Source of the DNA: an uncultured Luminiphilus sp. | Lineage (GTDB): Bacteria > Pseudomonadota > Gammaproteobacteria > Pseudomonadales > Halieaceae | Assembly: GCA_905478845.1 (NCBI GenBank) | Contig: CAJQKG010000225.1 | Location: 1-33,174, forward strand | Reading direction: 5' to 3' | Length of the DNA stretch: 33,174 bases | Shown here: positions 22,068 through 30,151 of the stretch, one piece after another | How positions within the stretch are numbered: position 1 is the first letter of the stretch | Layout: every line of letters begins with the position of its first letter | Program-made: the position numbers and the translations under genes | Notes under the pieces: generated by a model | Databases searched by the model: none | Seen by the model: only the letters and a program-made list of their open reading frames with translations | What the model was told of the DNA's origin: nothing

Positions 22068-22098
22068 AGCATCGTCTCTCTTTTGATCGTTTGATTCG

Positions 22099-23271
22099 TT
22101 AACGTTCTGAAGCCGCACGAAGTGCTTCTGCGTGGTCAGTGTGTTCCCAGGTGAAGGCGTCCCCTGTGCGGCCAAAATGTCCGTAAGCGGCAGTAGTACG
22201 ATAGATGGGGCGTTTTAGATTGAGCATATTAATAAGGCCTTTGGGGCGGAGATCAAAGTGCTCGCGGATCAGCGACTCGATCGCGTCGTCAGCAATCGCC
22301 CCGGTACCAAAGGTGTTGACTGAGATAGAAGTGGGCTCTGCCACGCCGATGGCATAGGAGACTTGTACTTCACAGCGGCGGGCAAGCCCCGCCGCGACGA
22401 TATTTTTGGCCACATAACGACCTGCATAAGCGGCGGAGCGATCTACCTTAGAAGGGTCTTTACCCGAGAACGCACCGCCGCCATGCCGGGCCATGCCGCC
22501 ATATGTGTCGACGATGATCTTTCGTCCGGTTAGCCCGCAGTCTCCCTGTGGGCCGCCGATTACAAAATTACCGGTTGGATTGATATGAAACAGGGTATCG
22601 CTGTGCAGCCATTCCGCCGGTAGGGTCGATTCAATGATTTCCTTGCGAACCGCTTCGCGAAGATCAGCCTGTGAGATGTCGGGATCGTGCTGCGTGGAGA
22701 GCACCACTGCCTCGACACGCTCGGGTTTACCATCTGCCGAATAACGCATCGTAATTTGGCTCTTTGCGTCAGGCCGTAACCAAGGTAGCGCCCCCGATTT
22801 GCGCAGCTCCGCTTGTTTCTCGACCAGTCGATGCGCGTAGTGGATGGGCGCCGGCATCAGTACCTCGGTCTCGTCCGAGGCAAACCCAAACATCAACCCT
22901 TGATCGCCGGCTCCCTGGCTGGCTTCATCTGCCTCATGGGTGCCTAGAGCGATATCCGCCGACTGTTGTCCAATGGCATTAATGACGGCGCAGGTATTAC
23001 CATCGAAGCACACTGCTGAGGAATCAAAGCCAATATCGAGGACCGTTTGTCGAATCACTGTCTCGAGTTCGCCGGGGGTGATATTAGCCGCTGTGGTGAC
23101 TTCGCCCGCGACGACGACCATGCCCGTCTTCACCAGCGTTTCTACTGCCACGCGTGCATCGGGATCTTTGCTGAGGTAGGTGTCCAGAATGGCGTCCGAA
23201 ATTTGATCAGCCATTTTGTCTGGGTGTCCCTCTGAGACCGACTCAGACGTAAAGAGAGAGTATTCACTCAT
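22099..23271 (-). CDS. metK: S-adenosylmethionine synthetase
   Basis: [63 protein letters not shown]. Start moved to MSEYSLF. Confidence 0.98.
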   Translation of the reverse strand: MSEYSLFTSESVSEGHPDKMADQISDAILDTYLSKDPDARVAVETLVKTGMVVVAGEVTTAANITPGELETVIRQTVLDIGFDSSAVCFDGNTCAVINAIGQQSADIALGTHEADEASQGAGDQGLMFGFASDETEVLMPAPIHYAHRLVEKQAELRKSGALPWLRPDAKSQITMRYSADGKPERVEAVVLSTQHDPDISQADLREAVRKEIIESTLPAEWLHSDTLFHINPTGNFVIGGPQGDCGLTGRKIIVDTYGGMARHGGGAFSGKDPSKVDRSAAYAGRYVAKNIVAAGLARRCEVQVSYAIGVAEPTSISVNTFGTGAIADDAIESLIREHFDLRPKGLINMLNLKRPIYRTTAAYGHFGRTGDAFTWEHTDHAEALRAASER

Positions 23272-23294
23272 AATGTGTGTTCCTAACGTTGGTT

Positions 23295-24284
23295 TTAATG
23301 ACGTGTGAAATGTTGAATTTGTATTTGAAAGCCGTTTCGCTGACCGAACACCAGCTCTGCGTTGTGCTCTAGGCCCGCTTTGGCTGCCCAGGAGTGGAGT
23401 GCGTCGGGATCGAATCCCAACCATAAATCCCCACAGTGTTCGCGTGCCCATGCCTGATCATGTGGGCACAGCTCGCTGATAATCAGATGGCCGCCTGACG
23501 CCAACAACTGCGCCACTTCAGCAATGAGTGTTTCTGGATCGGGCACATGGTGAAGCACCATGTTAACGACTGCCGCTGAAAAGGCGTTTGAATGATCCGT
23601 CAGCGAGGCCGGTGTACCGAGACAAAAATGAACGTTGGATAATGCGCCGGCGTTTTTTTTTGCAGCATCGAGCATTTCCCCGGCATTATCGAGCGCGACG
23701 ATGGCCGCCCCTCGCTGCGACAGTGCGGGGAGCAAGCGCCCGTCACCGGGGCCGACTTCGAGGATTTTTTGTCCGCTAAAGTCGCCTGCTCTATCGAGTA
23801 AGTGAAGCGTGGCACGGCTGTAGTCTTCCCAAGATGCGATGGACTCTTGGTGATCTTCGAACTGCTTGCCGTGCTCGCGAAAAAAAGTCGCCGAGTGCTG
23901 CTCACGCTGGGACTGCACTCTCTGTAGCCCCAGCACCAGATCAGGCCCAAGGGGTTCTTGATCGATGTCATCCAGCATGGTTTGCCGCAAAACGTCGTGC
24001 CGTCCATCCGGTAGTTGTCTGCGATAGAAGGTAGCGGTTCCCTCAGGCCGTCGACTTAATAAGTTGGCCTGCGTCAGGATTTTAAGGTGGTGACTCAAGG
24101 CGCTTTGGCGCATCGAAAACAAATCGCACAGCTCCGAAACACTAAACGATTCCGTTTTTAACACCCTCAAAATACCCATTCTTAGCGGATGCCCAGCAGC
24201 ACTGAACAGCGCGTGGAGCGGTTCGGGGGTGCCTTGGGTCCGATTGATGGGGCTGAGCGGAATGACTTTGGGAGTAGCGGTCAT
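23295..24284 (-). CDS. sahR: ArsR-family HTH fused to SAM-methyltransferase fold; SahR-like SAM-cycle regulator
   Basis: N-terminal ArsR HTH ([51 protein letters not shown]) plus class I MTase domain ([32 protein letters not shown]). First gene of the operon with metK and ahcY. Confidence 0.82.
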   Translation of the reverse strand: MTATPKVIPLSPINRTQGTPEPLHALFSAAGHPLRMGILRVLKTESFSVSELCDLFSMRQSALSHHLKILTQANLLSRRPEGTATFYRRQLPDGRHDVLRQTMLDDIDQEPLGPDLVLGLQRVQSQREQHSATFFREHGKQFEDHQESIASWEDYSRATLHLLDRAGDFSGQKILEVGPGDGRLLPALSQRGAAIVALDNAGEMLDAAKKNAGALSNVHFCLGTPASLTDHSNAFSAAVVNMVLHHVPDPETLIAEVAQLLASGGHLIISELCPHDQAWAREHCGDLWLGFDPDALHSWAAKAGLEHNAELVFGQRNGFQIQIQHFTRH

Positions 24285-24314
24285 GCGGGAATGTTATCAC
24301 TGTGTCGCCCATTT

Positions 24315-24330
24315 ATCTAAATATTTTGAT
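24315..24330. promoter_or_regulatory. Candidate SahR operator, 16-bp near-perfect palindrome
   Basis: ATCTAAATATTTTGAT; reverse complement ATCAAAATATTTAGAT differs at one symmetric pair only. 31 bp upstream of the sahR ATG, in the sahR/rpiA divergent gap; flanked by CCCATTT (24308-24314) and AAATGGG (24337-24343). Confidence 0.65.
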
Positions 24331-24423
24331 GAATAGAAATGGGACGGCGTGATCACCCGCCAGATGCGGCGCAGGGCTATACTACCCCATGCCATCGAGA
24401 CGAGGCCGCGACCGGGAGCAGAT

Positions 24424-25095
24424 GTGGACCAACAAACGTTAAAGGAGCAGGTGGCCGAGTCGGCGCTTGAGCGCGTTTCAGCGCGACACAGCGACCGATT
24501 GTTGTTGGGAATCGGCACGGGCACTACTGCGGAGTGTTTTATTCGCACCCTGCCGGCTATTCGTTCGCGCATCGAGGCGACGGTGGCGAGCTCAGAGCGC
24601 TCGGCTGTCCTGCTGCGAGAGCTCGATCTACCCGTCATGGATCTTAACAGTGTGGGGCCGTTAGATGTTTATATCGACGGCGCTGACGAGGCCACTGCGC
24701 ACCTCGCCCTCATCAAAGGGGGGGGCGCGGCATTGACGAGAGAAAAGATTGTTGCCGCGGCGTCAGAGGAGTTCATTTGTATCGCGGACGCGAGCAAGCG
24801 GGTCGACGTGTTGGGGGCCTTTCCTTTGCCCGTTGAGGTCATTCCGATGGCGAGGAGTCACGTTGCGCGTGCATTGGCGCAGTTGGGTGGGCAACCCGTA
24901 TGGCGTGAAGACACGATCACCGATAATGGCAACCTCATTTTAGATGTTCACGGCTTGCACATTAGCAATCCCGTCGAGATCGAAACCCGCATTAACCAGA
25001 TTGTCGGCGTCGTGTGTAATGGGCTGTTTGCTCATCGGCCCGCCGATGTATTGCTGTTAGGCACCCCAGCCGGGGTAGAGATCGTGGGCGGCTAG
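24424..25095 (+). CDS. rpiA: Ribose-5-phosphate isomerase A
   Basis: [62 protein letters not shown] start at 24424 preferred over the longer ORF. Confidence 0.94.
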   Translation: MDQQTLKEQVAESALERVSARHSDRLLLGIGTGTTAECFIRTLPAIRSRIEATVASSERSAVLLRELDLPVMDLNSVGPLDVYIDGADEATAHLALIKGGGAALTREKIVAAASEEFICIADASKRVDVLGAFPLPVEVIPMARSHVARALAQLGGQPVWREDTITDNGNLILDVHGLHISNPVEIETRINQIVGVVCNGLFAHRPADVLLLGTPAGVEIVGG

Positions 25096-25188
25096 CGGCC
25101 CTTGTGAGATCGTTTGAGGCGGTGCGGCTGGCCTTCAAGACAGACACCCGTATTGGATCATCACATTAAGAGGCACTCGGAGGGGTTG

Positions 25189-25755
25189 ATGCACTTACAA
25201 AGGCGATTGCCAATGACACGCGCAGGCTTTTTCTTATTGACGGTATTCACTGTCCCTTGGGCGGTTGCCGAGTCCGCAGATGATGGGATCTTCGAGGGCT
25301 TGCAACAAGAAATGTCAGCCGATGAGGAGCGGGCTACCGGCGTGGACAGTCTGTCAAATGCAGAGCTGGATGCGCTGAATCAGTGGCTCAGGGAGCGGTT
25401 TAATCAAATGCAGGCAACGGTCTCGGCGGAGGTGCGAGCAGCTGATGCGATCGAGCGTGAAGCCGAGATTGAGCGCAGAGTGGCCATTGAAGTGGAGGCT
25501 CAGACACAGCCGGCGGTATCCGAAAAAGCATTGGACGATACATTTGAAGCGGAAATTGTCAGTCCCTTTAGTGGCTGGAGTGGAGGCGCGGTCTTCACGC
25601 TCAGTAATGGGCAGACTTGGCGCCAGAGAAATACCGCTGTCTATCGTCACCGGGGCACCGACACCAGGGTGCGCTTGATTAGAGGTTACTTTGGGCTTTG
25701 GCGGATGGTGGTTATCAGCAGCGGCGTGTCCGTGTCCGTGTCGCTCGTGCCCTAG
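25189..25755 (+). CDS. Small secreted/periplasmic protein of unknown function
   Basis: Signal-peptide-like N-terminus (MTRAGFFLLTVFTVPWAVAES), Glu-rich helical middle, C-terminal region FSGWSGGAVFTLSNGQTWRQ...; RBS (ggagggg) before the ATG. Confidence 0.7.
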   Translation: MHLQRRLPMTRAGFFLLTVFTVPWAVAESADDGIFEGLQQEMSADEERATGVDSLSNAELDALNQWLRERFNQMQATVSAEVRAADAIEREAEIERRVAIEVEAQTQPAVSEKALDDTFEAEIVSPFSGWSGGAVFTLSNGQTWRQRNTAVYRHRGTDTRVRLIRGYFGLWRMVVISSGVSVSVSLVP

Positions 25756-25895
25756 TGTCGTAGCGATGCGCTTGTCTGACACGATGTCTGGGTTTTGCGC
25801 TAGCGTCGCGAGGTCAATCCGCTCGGGTCCCCGATCTAATCGGTATCGTACTACTTGCCTTATTTCGATTGATTTAGCTGATTTTAGCCGAATTT

Positions 25896-25916
25896 AAGCT
25901 CTTTTATGGGCTTTTT
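25896..25916 (+). terminator. Weak candidate Rho-independent terminator
   Basis: AAGCTC-ttttat-GGGCTT (one G-U pair) followed by TTT. Confidence 0.4.
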
Positions 25917-26042
25917 GAATAATATAAGTGCGCGGCGCTGGCTAGTTCAATGGAGTTGGCGGGTCATGACACGCTGCCCGGCTGAGCCCTTTTTTAGTGC
26001 ATGTAAAAAAGTCACTTATATGACAGAAAATATCATTTTGTG

Positions 26043-26070
26043 TTGCAAGCCGCGCTGATTAGAGAATAAT
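26043..26070 (+). promoter_or_regulatory. Candidate sigma70 promoter for the TonB-dependent receptor
   Basis: TTGCAA (26043-26048), 16-bp spacer, AATAAT (26065-26070). Confidence 0.4.
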
Positions 26071-26091
26071 CCCCCTCCTAGCGTTCCACGG

Positions 26092-26110
26092 ATGCAACAT
26101 TGCGTTGCAT
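26092..26110 (+). repeat. Inverted repeat in the receptor leader
   Basis: ATGCAAC-attgc-GTTGCAT, perfect 7-bp arms. Confidence 0.7.
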
Positions 26111-26241
26111 TCGCGGGCGTAAAAAAAGCATAAAAAAAACGGAAATCAAAAACAGCGCGATGACGCGTGAGACCAGTCACTCCAAACGGCATTTCCCCTG
26201 CGGCATCACAGCCGCGATTTTTCTGAAAGGTGCACCCACTT

Positions 26242-29097
26242 ATGAAACCACTCTATCGTAACCCCTTGGCCCTTGCGGTCGCGGCCGCTATTTCGTCTTC
26301 GCTCGCTACTCAGCTTGTGCTGGCACAAGACGACACTGACACTGACGATGCATCTCTCGAAGAAGTGATGGTGACGGGTTCGCGGATTGCAAAGCAGGAT
26401 TTTGTGAGCAACAGCCCCGTCTCTACCGTTGACCGTGAGCAATTTGTACTCACCAATACCATCAATACGGAGTCGCTGCTGAACAGCTTGCCGCAAACGG
26501 TGCCCGGCTTTGACCGGACGTCTAATAACCCGGGTAACGGTACGGCGACGGTGGACCTTCGCGGGTTGGGCGCTAATCGTACTTTGGTGTTGATGAACGG
26601 TAAGCGAGTGACCCCGACCTCCTCTTCAGGTGTGGTCGATATCAACTCAATCCCGGCCTCGCTGATTAAAAGCGTCGAAGTTCTCACGGGCGGCGCTTCC
26701 TCTGTTTATGGCAGTGACGCGGTAGCGGGTGTTGTGAACTTCATTCTCCGAGATGATTTTGAGGGTGTTGAGCTCAACATGAGCACCGAGCAAACCGAGA
26801 AGGGCGATGCGGGCCTGAGCACTATTGATCTCACTATTGGTGGCAATTTTGCCGAAGGCCGCGGTAACGCCGTGATGAATGTTCAGTGGACCGACCGTGA
26901 AGACTTGTTTCAAGGTGATCGCGGCTTCTCTACGTTTGCCCAGTTTGATGACGTTGACGATAACGGCAACCCCATTTTAATTGATGGCGGATCGTCGGGT
27001 ATCCCGGGGACCTCTATTTTTGCTGGCGGATTCGGCGATTATTCACCCAGCTCTGGTGTGACCTTTGACCCCAACGGCGCTATCCGGCCCTTTAGGACCT
27101 CAGGGGACAATGATTTTTATAACTACGCGCCGGTGAATTATATCCAGTTGCCGCAGGAGCGTTATCAGGCCACCGCACTCGCCTCTTTTGAGATGAGTGA
27201 CCACATCGAGCTTTATACGCAAACCATGTTCACCTCGAGTTCAGTGCCGCAGCAACTTGCCCCGACACCGATTTTTCAGGTGTCTGAGTTTACGATTGAT
27301 GGCAATCCCTTCTTAACACCGGAGTCGCAGCAAGTCCTCTCTGACGCGCTCGGTGGCGATGTTGATGCCAATGGCAATGGTATTGCCGATACGGGCGAGG
27401 GATTCTTGCGAAGACGATTGCTGGAGGTGGGGCCGCGCGTCTCAGACTCTAAGTTCACTTCATTCCAGTTTCAGGTGGGTGCGAAAGGCAGCATCACCGA
27501 TTCTTGGAACTACGATGCCTACTATCAATTTGGGCAGGTCGATTCTTCTGAGACCCAGTTGGGTAATGTCAACCGAGATCGTTTTTCGCAAGCTTTGTTG
27601 GTCGATACGAGTGATCCCACAGGCAGCACGTGTACAGATGCTTCCGCGAACGGCTCTACCAGTGCGTGTTCACCCATCAACATTTGGGGTCAGGGCAATA
27701 TCTCCGAGGAAGGCGCGCAATTCTTGCGCACGGCGGTATCTTCCACTGCCCTTTATGAGCAGCAAGTCATGGGGATTTCAATCTCGGGTGATCTGTTTGA
27801 GTTACCGGCTGGCACGATGGGTTTCGCCGCAGGTGTTGAGCGCATCGACAATGACTTCCGATTCCGTCCTTCACAGGACTTGGCTGCGGGCACGATTGCC
27901 GGTTTTAATGGCGCGCCAGCGGTATCAGGTGCGTATGACGAAAGCTCTTTCTTTGCAGAGACGTACATTCCAATTTTGCGCGATGCCCCGTTCGCCGCGC
28001 TTCTGGATGTCGGCCTGTCAGGGCGTTGGTCTGATTTCTCTACCGTGGGCAGCTTAGAGAACTACAAAATTGACGCGTCTTGGGCACCGGTTTCAGCGGT
28101 TCGTTTTCGGGCTAGCATGAGTACGGCAACCCGAGCCCCGAATATCGGCGAGCTGTTCTCGCCTCAAGGTGAAGGCTTTCCCGGTTCAACCGATCCTTGC
28201 GCAGCTGAAGGTAGTCCGACACCGGATGTTGCCGCGATTTGTCAGGCCACCGGTGTTCCCGCCAGTGATGTGGGCAGCTTGGCGTTAAACCTGCCTGCTG
28301 GCCAGGTGCGCCAGTTGAGTGGCGGTAATCCAGATCTAGCCGAAGAAGAGGCCGATACCTGGACCGCTGGCGTCGTTTTCACTGCTGACAATATGGATCT
28401 CAGCGTTAGCGTGGATTACTTTGATATCGAAATCGAAGGCTTTATCAGTTCCTTCGGTGGCGGTGCAAACAACGTATTGAATACCTGTTACGACGCGTCA
28501 AATCCCCTCGGTGGTATCGGTTCGCCCTTCTGTGATGCCATTAAGCGTCGCTCAGATGGCACCATTGAGGCGGTCTCAGTGACCTCGCAAAACGTGGCCT
28601 TGCAGACCTTGAACGGCTTTGATGTGCAGGCGCAATATCGGTTTGATGCACTCGGGGGGCAATGGGGCATTAATTATATTGCCACCTTCACCGAGGAGTC
28701 TGACTTCACGCCATTTGCTGGCGCCGACGTGATTGAATGTGCGGGTAAGTATGGTAACGATTGTGGCGAGCCAGTGCCCGATTATAACCACCGCGCAACC
28801 CTCAGTTATGCCCGTAATAGCTGGGTCGCTCAGGCGGTATGGCGATATATCGGTGAGTCTGAAGATGACGACGATGATACTGTTTACTTCGCTGACGAGT
28901 TAGATGCAGAAAGCTACGTGGACGTCTCGGCAAGCTATGGCTTCTCTAACGGTATGTCCTTGATGGCGGGTGTTGATAATTTGATGGATACCGATCCGCC
29001 CATTCTAGGTGACAACCAAGAGCAGGCGAATACCTATCCAGGGACGTATGATGTGTTCGGACGCACTTATTTCGTTCGCTTTAGCTGGGCGCTATAA
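26242..29097 (+). CDS. TonB-dependent receptor
   Basis: Signal peptide, LEEVMVTGSRI TonB-box-like segment, plug (VDLRGLGANRTLVLMNGKRVTPTSSSGVVDINSIPASLIKSVEVLTGGASSVYGSDAVAGVVNFIL), barrel, C-terminal YFVRFSWAL ending in aromatic/hydrophobic residues. Confidence 0.95.
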   Translation: MKPLYRNPLALAVAAAISSSLATQLVLAQDDTDTDDASLEEVMVTGSRIAKQDFVSNSPVSTVDREQFVLTNTINTESLLNSLPQTVPGFDRTSNNPGNGTATVDLRGLGANRTLVLMNGKRVTPTSSSGVVDINSIPASLIKSVEVLTGGASSVYGSDAVAGVVNFILRDDFEGVELNMSTEQTEKGDAGLSTIDLTIGGNFAEGRGNAVMNVQWTDREDLFQGDRGFSTFAQFDDVDDNGNPILIDGGSSGIPGTSIFAGGFGDYSPSSGVTFDPNGAIRPFRTSGDNDFYNYAPVNYIQLPQERYQATALASFEMSDHIELYTQTMFTSSSVPQQLAPTPIFQVSEFTIDGNPFLTPESQQVLSDALGGDVDANGNGIADTGEGFLRRRLLEVGPRVSDSKFTSFQFQVGAKGSITDSWNYDAYYQFGQVDSSETQLGNVNRDRFSQALLVDTSDPTGSTCTDASANGSTSACSPINIWGQGNISEEGAQFLRTAVSSTALYEQQVMGISISGDLFELPAGTMGFAAGVERIDNDFRFRPSQDLAAGTIAGFNGAPAVSGAYDESSFFAETYIPILRDAPFAALLDVGLSGRWSDFSTVGSLENYKIDASWAPVSAVRFRASMSTATRAPNIGELFSPQGEGFPGSTDPCAAEGSPTPDVAAICQATGVPASDVGSLALNLPAGQVRQLSGGNPDLAEEEADTWTAGVVFTADNMDLSVSVDYFDIEIEGFISSFGGGANNVLNTCYDASNPLGGIGSPFCDAIKRRSDGTIEAVSVTSQNVALQTLNGFDVQAQYRFDALGGQWGINYIATFTEESDFTPFAGADVIECAGKYGNDCGEPVPDYNHRATLSYARNSWVAQAVWRYIGESEDDDDDTVYFADELDAESYVDVSASYGFSNGMSLMAGVDNLMDTDPPILGDNQEQANTYPGTYDVFGRTYFVRFSWAL

Positions 29098-29125
29098 GCG
29101 TCCCGCAGCGACTGAGGGACGAACA

Positions 29126-29153
29126 GGCGCCGCTTTAGCGGCGCCTTTTTTTT
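29126..29153 (+). terminator. Rho-independent terminator after the TonB-dependent receptor
   Basis: GGCGCCGC-TTTA-GCGGCGCC followed by eight T residues. Confidence 0.92.
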
Positions 29154-29164
29154 AGGGGGTACGG

Positions 29165-30076
29165 ATGACGTCGGGTGCTGATGGTTGGGACACGTTTTGG
29201 CGTTCCTCCTCGACCAGTGAAGTATTGGTTACCGATACCGGGGCAAGGAATCCCGCTTTAGATGCCTTCTGGGCGTCGACCATGGAGGGTGTCACGCCGC
29301 AACAGTCAGTGGTTGATATCGGCTGTGGAGCGGGGTCTTTATCTCAAGGCTTGGTGTGCGCCCCTGCATTGTTGGTAGGGGTCGATATTAGCTTCGCGGC
29401 GTTAACGCGGTCTCAGTCGGAGGCTAGCAGCATGCACGTGGTGCAAGCGATGAATGAGCAGCTTCCTTTTCAGCCGGGATCCTTTGATTTGGTTGTCAGT
29501 CAATTTGGTGTGGAGTACGGCGGCATAGCGGCGCTGGCCGAGGCTTGCGCATTAGTGACGCCCGGGGGTGTCTTGCGGTGTTTAGTCCATTGCGCTGACA
29601 GCGCCATCCAACAGTCGGCCCATCGAGATCTACAGCACATTGAGGTGTTGGTGACGTCAGCGTTTTTCGCTGCGGCGAGGTCGTTGACACTAGCGTTAGC
29701 GGCTAAGGACCAGCAGCAATTAGACGCGGCTTCAGGTCAGTTTACCGAGTCAGAGCAAGCTGTTCGCGCGGCGGTGGAGATTGATGCCAGTCACTTTGCG
29801 GGCTACAGCTACCTGGGTTTTCAGTCTTTGCTGCGTCGCTGGGCCCGCTTTGAACCAGACGATATTCTGCTATGGCTGACACGGATGGAACAAGAAGCGG
29901 ATCAGGGTGCGGCGCGACTCCGGACGATGCAGTCGGCGGCCATCACCGATGCAAAGTGGCGAGAATTAACGTCATTATTAGTGCAACGCGGGCTCCCCAG
30001 TCTCGATAGACAGCCGGTGCATTCAAGCGAAACGAACCACCTCATTGGCTGGGAGGTTAGCCGGGTGCCACGGTAA
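29165..30076 (+). CDS. Class I SAM-dependent methyltransferase of unknown substrate
   Basis: VVDIGCGAGSLSQGL (motif I), LVGVDISFAAL, LPFQPGSFDLVVSQFGVEY, VTPGGVLRCL. Confidence 0.85.
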   Translation: MTSGADGWDTFWRSSSTSEVLVTDTGARNPALDAFWASTMEGVTPQQSVVDIGCGAGSLSQGLVCAPALLVGVDISFAALTRSQSEASSMHVVQAMNEQLPFQPGSFDLVVSQFGVEYGGIAALAEACALVTPGGVLRCLVHCADSAIQQSAHRDLQHIEVLVTSAFFAAARSLTLALAAKDQQQLDAASGQFTESEQAVRAAVEIDASHFAGYSYLGFQSLLRRWARFEPDDILLWLTRMEQEADQGAARLRTMQSAAITDAKWRELTSLLVQRGLPSLDRQPVHSSETNHLIGWEVSRVPR

Positions 30077-30151
30077 TGGGGCCACGATCAGTGAACTGTG
30101 TCGATTCAAGCGCTTTAGTCATCCGCGATATCATGCAGAGTAACCCCGACT

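Noticed and set aside
22068-22098. Possible SAH riboswitch upstream of ahcY
   Set aside because: The metK-ahcY gap is only 31 bp, too short, and a SahR-like protein regulator heads the operon.
27353-28057. 234-aa plus-strand ORF inside the TonB-dependent receptor
   Set aside because: Alternate frame of a clear receptor gene, Ser/Arg-rich shadow translation, no RBS or motif.
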